A stretch of 18,084 nucleotides of DNA from positions 1-18,084 of the forward strand of contig JAGOEH010000053.1 of NCBI GenBank assembly GCA_017997825.1, given 5' to 3'. Positions 1-6,892 of this stretch are shown here, in pieces. The stretch's first letter is position 1; every line of letters begins with the position of its first letter. The stretch comes from Candidatus Delongbacteria bacterium. Lineage in GTDB: Bacteria > JAGOEH01. The notes under the pieces are model-generated. The model saw only the letters and a program-made list of their open reading frames with translations, did no database searches and was not told where the DNA came from. A program made the position numbers and the translations under genes.

Positions 1-1424
1 AATATGACGCCACACTGTATCACCATATCGATAACAATTTCGGACCCAATCCTGACCTGGACAAAATAATCTGGAGCCAGGAGAACCCTGCCGATCCGGC
101 CACCTGGGGCTGGACCACCGCCGACACCCTCTTCCTCCACCTGATCCGAGCCTGCCACCTGCGCGGTATGAAAATCATCATCGACGGCGTATTCAATCAT
201 ACCGGAACCGCCTTCTGGGCCTTCCAGGACATCCTGAAAAACAAGCAACAATCTCTCTATAAGGATTGGTATACCATTACCCGATGGGATGATCCCCTGA
301 CACCCCAAGATGAATTCGATTATGCCGGCTGGTATGGGATCAAGGATCTGCCGGAACTGACGGAAACCGAGCAGGGATGGATACCCCCTATCCGTGATCA
401 CCTCAGGGCCGTGGTCAAACGCTGGATGGATCCGGACGGCAATGGCGATCCCTCCGATGGAATCGACGGATGGCGGCTGGATGTGGCCGATATGGTCAAG
501 CTCGAATCATGGAAAGAATTTCATCGGTGGGTCAAGAGTATCAATCCCAATGCCTATCTTACCGGTGAGGTATGGTGGCAGGATTGGGCCCATAACGGCA
601 TGTACAATGCGGCACCCTGGATGCAGGGAGATTGCTTCGACGGAGTCATGAACTACCGCTTCGCCCGAGCCGCCGTCAACTGGTGCGCATCCAAACAGAA
701 CAAGATCCGGACCCGCAATTTCGTGGATTCACTCCAGGCCATCTACCAGGACTATCATCCCGATCATGTCATGGTTCTCCAGAATCTTTACGACAGCCAT
801 GACGTCGACCGCCTCTCCTCTCAGATCATCAATCCGGACCGATGGTACGACCACCTGGCCGGCTATAAAGACAACAAACAGTATGAAATCCGCGCTCCCC
901 GGAACACCGAAATGCAAATACTCAGAATGATGGTCGCCCTTCAATTCTCATTACCCGGCGCCCCCATGATCTATTACGGCGATGAGGCCGGCATGTGGGG
1001 CGGCGATGATCCGGACTGCCGTAAACCCATGGTTTGGCCCGATCGGATCTATGACGACGAAAAAGCCCATCCTGATCATCGGGAACGCCCAAGCGACCCG
1101 GTCCGCTTCGATACCGGCCTCTTCGACTGGTACCGCCGCCTGATCGCCATCCGCCGGGCCGAACCCAGCTTATCCCGCGGCGATATCCAGTTCCTCCAAA
1201 TCAACGACTCGGATGACCTGCTGGTATTCAGCCGCACCTTCAATTATCAGACTTGTTTCGTCATAATCAACAACCGATCCCAATCCCAGACCTGCACCCT
1301 GGATCGCTCGCTTTTCAAACCACTGCAGCAGGTCCGTGACCTGATCACCCAGAGCAACTACCCGGTCACCGATTCCCTGGTGACCTTCTCCCTGGATGCC
1401 TATCAGGTCTTAATTCTCAAATAA
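1..1424 (+). CDS. GH13 alpha-amylase-family glycosidase (5' truncated by window edge)
   Basis: Hydrolyses or rearranges alpha-glucosidic bonds, probably in malto-oligosaccharides, cyclodextrins or pullulan-type glucans. The reading frame is open from base 3, so the 473 visible residues lack the N-terminus and possibly a signal peptide or an N-terminal beta-domain. All four GH13 core regions can be read in order: DGVFNH (region I), GWRLDVAD with the nucleophile Asp (II), TGEVWW with the acid/base Glu (III), and YDSHDVDR with the transition-state Asp (IV). A KDLPEL stretch sits where neopullulanase/cyclomaltodextrinase-like enzymes have their region V. The C-terminal 80 or so residues look like the usual beta-sandwich domain. 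The catalytic residues are intact, so it is probably active. The subfamily and cellular location cannot be set without the 5' end. The stop overlaps the end of the convergent downstream gene by 15 bases, with no terminator between them. Confidence 0.93.
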   Translation, partial: YDATLYHHIDNNFGPNPDLDKIIWSQENPADPATWGWTTADTLFLHLIRACHLRGMKIIIDGVFNHTGTAFWAFQDILKNKQQSLYKDWYTITRWDDPLTPQDEFDYAGWYGIKDLPELTETEQGWIPPIRDHLRAVVKRWMDPDGNGDPSDGIDGWRLDVADMVKLESWKEFHRWVKSINPNAYLTGEVWWQDWAHNGMYNAAPWMQGDCFDGVMNYRFARAAVNWCASKQNKIRTRNFVDSLQAIYQDYHPDHVMVLQNLYDSHDVDRLSSQIINPDRWYDHLAGYKDNKQYEIRAPRNTEMQILRMMVALQFSLPGAPMIYYGDEAGMWGGDDPDCRKPMVWPDRIYDDEKAHPDHRERPSDPVRFDTGLFDWYRRLIAIRRAEPSLSRGDIQFLQINDSDDLLVFSRTFNYQTCFVIINNRSQSQTCTLDRSLFKPLQQVRDLITQSNYPVTDSLVTFSLDAYQVLILK

Positions 1425-3161
1425 CCGGATCAAGGCCGACGCCGCTTCTTCCGGGCCGCGGCTCTCATATCCGGGAACACCCAAACGGGTCCGCAACTGT
1501 CCCACATAGATTCCGGATTCGAAAAACTGACGGAAATACCGGGCTGCCAGTTCATCGTGAATCCCCCGGTACTGCACCGGCCCAAATATATTGGCAAAAT
1601 AGGTATGGACCAGCCCGGTCAGTGTCGTCGTCCCCTTACTCATCACCGCTCCATCGCGGAAAACACCGATGGCCTGCTCCGGACTTCCGAATTGCTGAAC
1701 AATCGGATGGTCCTCATCAATATCCTCATAGTTGTTGGCATACAAAATATAATCCACCCGGTGTCCCCTGATCAGGGTCTCAAACGACGTGACCGGCAAA
1801 ATGATCCGGGCATTGACCTGACTGGGATTGATGATGATGGTCCGGTCAATCTGACCGAATGCGAATCCGGACTGCAGATCATCCAGACGCAGGAACGCCC
1901 CGATCTCGGTCCCATAACCGATCACATTCCCCTTGGCATCGATCTGGAGCGATCCCATATCATCGGCGATAATCACCAGATCCTGGATATGGGATTCACC
2001 CAGCAAACGGAAGGCCTCCAGGGTTTCCGATTTGCCGGCTCCGGTATCACCCATCAGCAAAACCACCACCTCCCGATTCCCCTTCAGGATAATCTTGACC
2101 AACGCCCCGTGGAACGGCATGACCCCTGATTTCATCTTGCGAATATTGTGCAGGGTCAACACCATTTTCTTCAGATACCCGAAATAGGCAAACTCCGGCC
2201 GGCCGGGTACCGCACCCACCAACATATCCTGCTCGCGATCCTCATAAAACACCGTGGGAAACCTATCGTAGTGATCCAGACTATCTCCCTGCACCCCATA
2301 GAAAAAAATGGCGTCCGGCTTATGCTCCATATCCCGGTTGTCCGCCAGCTCAAATAGGTTGCAGAGTGAAAATCCCAATTCGAAGAAGCATTGATGAAAA
2401 TAGATATGGATCACCAGAGATCCCACTTTGGCCGGATAACACAGCCATTCATCCTTGTTGATCGTCATCCGTTCCAACGGATTGTGCTCAACGGCCTCGA
2501 ACTTGCCTGAGCGCTTGTTGCTTCTCGTATTGATAACCAGCGGAGGGTATAGCAAAACCTGGCGGATCACCGGAATCTTGGCGATTTCCCGGTACAAAGG
2601 AGAGTCCAGGTGATTCGGCTGAGGAAGGGCTATGGCCGATATCTCCGCTCCAGCCGCTACCTGCCGGTAAATCCGGGGATGACATCCCGAAATATTCTCC
2701 TCAATATCCCGATAGGCCTGCCGAATCAGGTGGGTCAAACTCTCGATGGTATGATTGAAGGTTCGGTAAGGACGCTTATCCAGTACATCCCCCTCCGAAT
2801 CACAAATCACATACCGGTCAAAATTCCGCCAAAAATTATACACATACTCCACAAAATCCATCAAAACCTGACGATTTGTCAATAGATAATCCGATCCCTT
2901 GACCAGGTTGGGAATCAGCTCGATCGGCATTTTGAGCAAAAACTGCAGCACCTGCATCAGGGTGGCGGTATTCTCGGGCGTGACCCGATTATCTTTCATC
3001 ACCCCCAGCAAAATCGAGTTTTTCTGTTTCAGATGATCGACACACTGTTCCAGCACCGCCTGAAACAATGCGCTGGACAGAATCTCATCCGCCGTTTCAC
3101 ACATGCGGTTCTTAACGGTGATAATCACCTTCTTTTCAAGCAGACGATAGGTGAGATTCAT
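1410..3161 (-). CDS. HPr kinase/PEP carboxykinase-like P-loop protein, function unassigned
   Basis: A 583-residue protein whose C-terminal half carries a nucleotide-binding core of the HPrK/PEPCK type. The signs are a FHGALV strand-turn near residue 350, the P-loop GDTGAGKSE at 371-379, and an ADD acidic pair near 399-401, in the order and spacing of bacterial HPr kinases (HG, GxxGxGKSE, ADD). The segment after it (GNVIGYGTEIGAF) recalls PEPCK. The N-terminal 340 residues match no family I recognise. A canonical HPr kinase is much shorter (about 310 residues) and a canonical ATP-PEPCK has GxSGTGKTT, so neither name transfers safely. ATP binding is likely; the substrate (protein serine, PEP/oxaloacetate or other) is unknown. 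The ATG start is supported by AAGGAG eight bases upstream and by a strong upstream promoter. It is monocistronic, divergent from the aro operon and convergent with the glycosidase. Confidence 0.85.
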   Translation of the reverse strand: MNLTYRLLEKKVIITVKNRMCETADEILSSALFQAVLEQCVDHLKQKNSILLGVMKDNRVTPENTATLMQVLQFLLKMPIELIPNLVKGSDYLLTNRQVLMDFVEYVYNFWRNFDRYVICDSEGDVLDKRPYRTFNHTIESLTHLIRQAYRDIEENISGCHPRIYRQVAAGAEISAIALPQPNHLDSPLYREIAKIPVIRQVLLYPPLVINTRSNKRSGKFEAVEHNPLERMTINKDEWLCYPAKVGSLVIHIYFHQCFFELGFSLCNLFELADNRDMEHKPDAIFFYGVQGDSLDHYDRFPTVFYEDREQDMLVGAVPGRPEFAYFGYLKKMVLTLHNIRKMKSGVMPFHGALVKIILKGNREVVVLLMGDTGAGKSETLEAFRLLGESHIQDLVIIADDMGSLQIDAKGNVIGYGTEIGAFLRLDDLQSGFAFGQIDRTIIINPSQVNARIILPVTSFETLIRGHRVDYILYANNYEDIDEDHPIVQQFGSPEQAIGVFRDGAVMSKGTTTLTGLVHTYFANIFGPVQYRGIHDELAARYFRQFFESGIYVGQLRTRLGVPGYESRGPEEAASALIRLFEN

Positions 3162-3214
3162 AATTTTCTCCTTACCACTTACAGCTTTAAATTCAGCACC
3201 GGACTTATCCGGAT

Positions 3215-3244
3215 CGGCCGGGCCCCTTCGAACGGAACCGGCCG
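3215..3244 (-). promoter_or_regulatory. GC-rich hairpin in the 5' leader of the kinase-like gene
   Basis: CGGCCGG (3215-3221) and CCGGCCG (3238-3244) are exact complements around a 16-base loop. They lie in the predicted leader of about 87 bases, between the transcription start (near 3248) and the start codon. The hairpin could be a leader stem affecting transcript stability or an operator. It has no T-tract, so it is not an intrinsic terminator. Chance pairing in GC-rich DNA is possible. Confidence 0.3.
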
Positions 3245-3254
3245 CCGGATCGCT

Positions 3255-3283
3255 AATATATTATCCCAACCGCCGTTTGTCAA
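3255..3283 (-). promoter_or_regulatory. Sigma70-type promoter for the kinase-like gene
   Basis: On the minus strand, TTGACA (3283-3278, a perfect -35 consensus) is followed by exactly 17 bases and then TATATT (3260-3255) as the -10. An overlapping TAATAT lies nearby. The predicted start near 3248 gives a leader of about 87 bases before the ATG at 3161. The match and spacing are near-ideal for a vegetative sigma factor. If the host is truly a Bacteroidota member, whose main sigma factor prefers a different consensus, this agreement argues for an FCB lineage outside Bacteroidota proper. Confidence 0.7.
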
Positions 3284-3402
3284 CAGAGAACTGGCACCTG
3301 CCTCCTCCATCCACTCAAAATGTCGCATAATCATCATCATTATTCAATAAATATCAGGCACAGCCTTGTAACTCCCCGCCGGATAATCCTTATAAAAGCA
3401 TC

Positions 3403-3431
3403 TTGACTTTTTCTCATTTATTATGTAATAT
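3403..3431 (+). promoter_or_regulatory. Sigma70-type promoter for the aro operon
   Basis: TTGACT (3403-3408), then 17 bases, then TAATAT (3426-3431): a strong vegetative-type promoter driving aroF and the downstream aro genes. Transcription should begin near 3438, leaving a leader of about 109 bases. Two very short ORFs in the leader are not rich in Phe, Tyr or Trp, so classical leader-peptide attenuation is not supported. Confidence 0.7.
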
Positions 3432-3484
3432 GATTTTTGTGATGGAAAAGTCATGCTTGTGAATTTTTAACTTATTACAGGCTA

Positions 3485-3496
3485 ATCGGATCCGAT
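3485..3496. repeat. Perfect 12-base palindrome in the aro leader
   Basis: ATCGGATCCGAT reads identically on both strands. It sits about 50 bases downstream of the predicted transcription start and about 50 bases before the aroF start codon. It is a possible operator for a dimeric regulator, but GATC- and CCGG-rich words are frequent in this DNA, so it may be coincidence. Confidence 0.35.
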
Positions 3497-3546
3497 TTCT
3501 GCCAAGCATCAATCCGTGATCGGCCTGAACCGACAAGGATAAAACC

Positions 3547-4362
3547 ATGAAAAACCTCAAATTGGCCGGCCGCAAAGATGAAACCCGCACCACCTTCAAG
3601 GTTGGTGAGGTCACGGTCGGCAAAGATTTTCTGGTGATCGCAGGTCCCTGCAGCGTCGAAAGCGAAAAGCAGACCCTGATTACCGCCCAACAAGTCAAAG
3701 AAGCCGGAGCCAACATGCTGCGGGGAGGGGCCTTCAAGCCGAGAACCTCACCTTATGCATTTCAAGGACTGGGACTCAAGGGACTCAAAATTCTGGAAAA
3801 AGCCAAGAAGGAAACCGGTCTCCCGATTGTAACCGAAGTCCTGGATACCCGCGATGTCTCATGGGTGTGCGAGTATGCCGACATTCTACAGATCGGGGCC
3901 CGCAATATGCAAAATTTTTCCCTGCTGAAAGAGGTCGGTAAAGCCGACAAGCCGGTTTTACTGAAACGGGGAATGTACTCCCCCCTGTCGGAATGGCTCA
4001 ACTGCGCCGAGTATATCCTGAATGAGGGTAATCCCAACGTCATCCTGTGCGAACGCGGAATACGAACCATCGAAACCTATACCCGCAACACCCTGGATCT
4101 GAGTGCGGTCCCGGCCGTCAAGGAATTGACCCACCTTCCCATTATTGTTGACCCGACTCATTCGACCGGGCGAATCAGTCTGATCGAGCCGATGAGCCTG
4201 GCCGCCGTAGCCTGCGGGGTGGACGGATTGATTATCGAAGTCCATTATAATCCCTGCGAAGCTCTGTGTGATAAGGATCAAGCCCTTAACGGCGAGCAGT
4301 TTGCCCATATCATGAAGAATGTCAATGCCCTGCGTGAATTCTTAAAATCCCGGGAAAACTAA
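3547..4362 (+). CDS. aroF: 3-deoxy-7-phosphoheptulonate (DAHP) synthase, type I-beta, core only
   Basis: Condenses PEP and erythrose 4-phosphate to DAHP, the first committed step of the shikimate pathway, in the cytoplasm. The 271-residue protein shows the I-beta (KDO8P-synthase-like) signature set: AGPCSVES with the metal-binding Cys, RGGAFKPRTSPYAFQG, GARNMQNF, LLKRG, CERGIRT, DPTHSTGR with the metal-binding His, and a IIEVHYNP segment with the metal-binding Glu. It is the catalytic barrel with only a short N-terminal extension. There is no ferredoxin-like/ACT regulatory domain as in the Thermotoga enzyme and no fused chorismate mutase as in Bacillus or many Bacteroidota, so feedback control by a built-in domain is not expected. 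AAGGAT lies eight bases before the ATG. It is first in the operon behind a strong promoter, and its stop abuts the next start codon (TAAATG). Confidence 0.96.
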   Translation: MKNLKLAGRKDETRTTFKVGEVTVGKDFLVIAGPCSVESEKQTLITAQQVKEAGANMLRGGAFKPRTSPYAFQGLGLKGLKILEKAKKETGLPIVTEVLDTRDVSWVCEYADILQIGARNMQNFSLLKEVGKADKPVLLKRGMYSPLSEWLNCAEYILNEGNPNVILCERGIRTIETYTRNTLDLSAVPAVKELTHLPIIVDPTHSTGRISLIEPMSLAAVACGVDGLIIEVHYNPCEALCDKDQALNGEQFAHIMKNVNALREFLKSREN

Positions 4363-5667
4363 ATGCCTCCCATCATACTGGGTGTGGCCGGTAATCCTGT
4401 GCTGCACAGCCGCAGTCCCGAATTATTTCGACACGCCCTGGATCATTATAAAATTGACGGTTTATACAGCCGACTGCTGCTCCGCCGGATCGACGAACTG
4501 CGGCCGATCATGGACGGCATCGGTATGACCGGTCTCAATATTACCACCCCTTTCAAGGAATCGGTCATCCCCATTCTGGACGAACTGGATCCGATGGCGG
4601 ATCGGATCGGCAGCGTCAATCTGGTCCTGCGCCGGGGAGACTACTGGAAAGGCTACAACACCGATTACTGGGGAGCATTGAATGACGTCCGGCCGTATCT
4701 CGAACCCAATCGATGCATCAAGGCGCTGGTAATGGGCGCCGGCCCGGCCGGCCGAGCAGCCGCTGCGGCTCTGGCTGATCACGGTATCGAGGTTTGGCTG
4801 GCCAACCGAAACTATGCAAAAGCCCTTTCCGCCGCCCCAAAAATTGGATGCCGGGCCGCCACCCTGTCCGACCTCCCCCGAATCACGCCCCAGGCCGACA
4901 TCCTCATCTCAGCCCTCTCTCCCGATGTCCGCCTGATCCAGCCGGAATGGATCAAATCCGGATCGATCCTGCTGGACGCCAACTACCGCCAATCCGGATT
5001 CCAAACCATTCCGCCCGATCCGCGCTATCGCATCATTCCGGGACAGGAATGGCTGATTCACCAAGCCGTACCCTCCTTTGAACATACTACGGGTCATTCC
5101 GTCACAGCGGATCTGATGCGCCGCGGGCTCGACCATCCATCCGCCTCCTCCCGTATCCGCCGGATCGCCCTGATCGGATTCATGGGATGCGGCAAAACCA
5201 CCGTCGCCCGATTGACGGCGGAACGACTCCATTATGACTATATCGATCTGGACAGCATCATCGAAGAACAAGCCGGTCAACCCATACCCCAAATCTTTGA
5301 AACATACGGCGAACCGGAATTCCGCCGGCTGGAATCCGCCGCCCTGAGCGATGTTCTCAGACATGACCGAATCGTGATAGCCACCGGAGGCGGGATTGTA
5401 CTCGATCCGTCCAACCGAACCCTGTTGAGCCGCCACACCATGAGCACATGGCTGTGGGCTCCCCTGGAAACCTGCCTGGACCGCATCAGCCATTATCCCG
5501 ATCGTCCCCTGCTAATGAACCGTTCACCCGAACAAATCCGCCATCTTTACCATAGCCGGATCGAAGCTTACGCCCGGACCGCCGATCTGATCATCAGCGG
5601 AATTCCGGAAGCCGACCCAACCGCCGGAGATCTCCATCATGAACTTTATCTCGCCATCCACGATTGA
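4363..5667 (+). CDS. aroE-aroK: Bifunctional shikimate dehydrogenase - shikimate kinase fusion
   Basis: Predicted to reduce 3-dehydroshikimate to shikimate with NADPH (N-terminal half) and phosphorylate shikimate with ATP (C-terminal half). In 434 residues, the dehydrogenase part spans about 1-258 with GNPVLHSRSP (shikimate-binding serines), NITTPFK (catalytic Lys65), SVN (Asn86), YNTD (catalytic Asp101), the nucleotide-binding loop GAGPAG at 125-130, and Gln234 in the usual late QA motif. The kinase part spans about 265-434 with Walker A GFMGCGKTT (272-280), DLD (295-297), FRRLE (320-324), TGGGIVL from 341, a RPLL lid segment and a late YARTAD arginine. Both halves appear complete and catalytically intact, joined by a short Ser/Arg-rich linker, with no internal stop or start suggesting two genes. 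The start codon directly follows the aroF stop, so translation is probably coupled. The 3' end overlaps aroA by 29 bases. Confidence 0.95.
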   Translation: MPPIILGVAGNPVLHSRSPELFRHALDHYKIDGLYSRLLLRRIDELRPIMDGIGMTGLNITTPFKESVIPILDELDPMADRIGSVNLVLRRGDYWKGYNTDYWGALNDVRPYLEPNRCIKALVMGAGPAGRAAAAALADHGIEVWLANRNYAKALSAAPKIGCRAATLSDLPRITPQADILISALSPDVRLIQPEWIKSGSILLDANYRQSGFQTIPPDPRYRIIPGQEWLIHQAVPSFEHTTGHSVTADLMRRGLDHPSASSRIRRIALIGFMGCGKTTVARLTAERLHYDYIDLDSIIEEQAGQPIPQIFETYGEPEFRRLESAALSDVLRHDRIVIATGGGIVLDPSNRTLLSRHTMSTWLWAPLETCLDRISHYPDRPLLMNRSPEQIRHLYHSRIEAYARTADLIISGIPEADPTAGDLHHELYLAIHD

Positions 5668-6892
5668 AGGCGCCTTGCCGGCGCCATCATCCAAAAGCAG
5701 CCTGCAGCGCCTGATTGCCGCATCATTCCTGGCCGATGGAAAGAGCGAATTGACTGACGTCAGCCTGTGCCGCGATTCCATGGCCGCCCTGCAGATCATC
5801 CGGGATCTGGGCGCCGAGGTCATCTCGGATCCTCCTATCCTCCGGATCACCAGCCATCGCCATTTCCGGCTTTCACAACTGGATTGCGGCGAATCTGGAC
5901 TCTGCCTGCGCATGTTCGCCCCCATCCTATCCCTGTTCGACCATCCCTTTACCCTGACCGGGGAAGGATCGCTCATCACACGCCCGGCCACCATGCTGGA
6001 AGAACCACTGCATGCTCTGGGCGTAAATTGCCGAACCAACGGCGGAATGCTTCCGGTCAGCCTTCACGGACCAATGCGGCCCGGACAGATCGAAATCGAC
6101 GGATCCATCAGCTCCCAATTCCTGTCCGGCCTGCTGATGGCACTTCCCCTGCTGGACGGAGACTCCATAATTACGGTCCGCAATCTGAAAAGCAAACCCT
6201 ATATTGACCTCACCCTGGCTATCCTGGCTGATTTCGGCATCCGAATCCCGGCTACGGATTATAAAACATTCCGGATTCCCGGCCGCCAATCCTATCGTCC
6301 GGGCCGTTACCGGGTGGAAGGGGATTGGTCCGGTGCCGCTTTTCTGCTGGTGGCCGGGGCCGTGGCCGGCCGAATCACCGTCTCCAATCTCGATCTCCAC
6401 TCCACTCAGGGCGACCGGGTCATTCTGCAGGCTCTGGAATCCGCCGGCGCCAGGATCGAAATCGGATCGGAGCACATCACCATCTCCCGTGACCGGTTGG
6501 AAGGATTCGAATTCAATGCCGAAGAGTGCCCGGACCTCTTTCCTCCACTGGCCGTCCTGGCCTGCGCCTGTCACGGCCTGTCCCGGATCGCGGGTGTCGA
6601 ACGCCTGATCCATAAGGAAAGCAACCGCGCCGTGGCCTTACAAACCGAACTGAGCCGTCTGGGCGCCTCCATCACCATCGAGGGCAACCGGATGCTGATC
6701 CGGGGCGGCGGACTGGATGGCGGAGAACTCGATTCCCATAACGATCACCGAATCGCCATGGCCGGCGCCATCGCCGCCCTGATTTCACGCCGGGGCGTCA
6801 CCATCCGCCATCCCGAATGCATCGCCAAATCCTATCCCGGATTTTTCACGGACCTGGCAGCCATAACCCCTACCGCCGGAGACCCTCAATGA
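5639..6892 (+). CDS. aroA: 3-phosphoshikimate 1-carboxyvinyltransferase (EPSP synthase)
   Basis: Transfers the enolpyruvyl group of PEP to shikimate 3-phosphate. The 417 residues show the two-domain EPSP synthase pattern: APSSKSSLQR with Lys19 near the N-terminus, CGESGLCLRM (substrate-binding loop in the ESG variant seen in many anaerobes rather than NAGTAMR), SSQFLSGLLMALPLL, EGDWSGAAF, PDLFPPLAVLA with the catalytic Asp, HKESNRA with the catalytic Glu, and SHNDHRIAMA near the C-terminus. The length is normal. The ATG lies 29 bases inside the aroE-aroK gene and has GGAG about nine bases upstream; the protein begins normally from it, so this start is favoured. The stop overlaps the aroC start as ATGA. 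The loop type decides glyphosate sensitivity class, which I cannot call from sequence alone. Confidence 0.96.
   Translation: MNFISPSTIEGALPAPSSKSSLQRLIAASFLADGKSELTDVSLCRDSMAALQIIRDLGAEVISDPPILRITSHRHFRLSQLDCGESGLCLRMFAPILSLFDHPFTLTGEGSLITRPATMLEEPLHALGVNCRTNGGMLPVSLHGPMRPGQIEIDGSISSQFLSGLLMALPLLDGDSIITVRNLKSKPYIDLTLAILADFGIRIPATDYKTFRIPGRQSYRPGRYRVEGDWSGAAFLLVAGAVAGRITVSNLDLHSTQGDRVILQALESAGARIEIGSEHITISRDRLEGFEFNAEECPDLFPPLAVLACACHGLSRIAGVERLIHKESNRAVALQTELSRLGASITIEGNRMLIRGGGLDGGELDSHNDHRIAMAGAIAALISRRGVTIRHPECIAKSYPGFFTDLAAITPTAGDPQ

Larger units (their letters stand above)
3162..3546. other. Divergent intergenic control region
   Basis: These 385 non-coding bases separate the kinase-like gene (minus) from the aro operon (plus). 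They contain two outward-facing sigma70-type promoters (listed separately), a GC-rich hairpin in the kinase-gene leader, an AT-rich imperfect palindrome at 3327-3343 with arms ATAAT and ATTAT lying between the promoters, and a perfect 12-base palindrome in the aro leader. I found no convincing ORF, no aromatic-residue-rich leader peptide and no recognisable T-box or riboswitch. Confidence 0.75.

Noticed and set aside
3162-3350. Plus-strand open frame of 105 codons starting inside the kinase-like gene and ending in the intergenic region
   Set aside because: Most of it is antisense to the kinase-like gene and its leader, it has no ribosome binding site and it crosses the minus promoter.
3438-3546. 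Possible leader-peptide attenuator or riboswitch before aroF
   Set aside because: The short leader ORFs (for example MEKSCL and MLVNF) lack runs of Phe, Tyr or Trp, and no terminator/antiterminator pair, T-box or known aptamer core is visible.
6817-6888. Upstream extension of aroC to an earlier ATG
   Set aside because: These codons lie inside the aroA coding sequence, and the resulting peptide does not match the chorismate synthase N-terminus, which begins at the ATG in the ATGA overlap.
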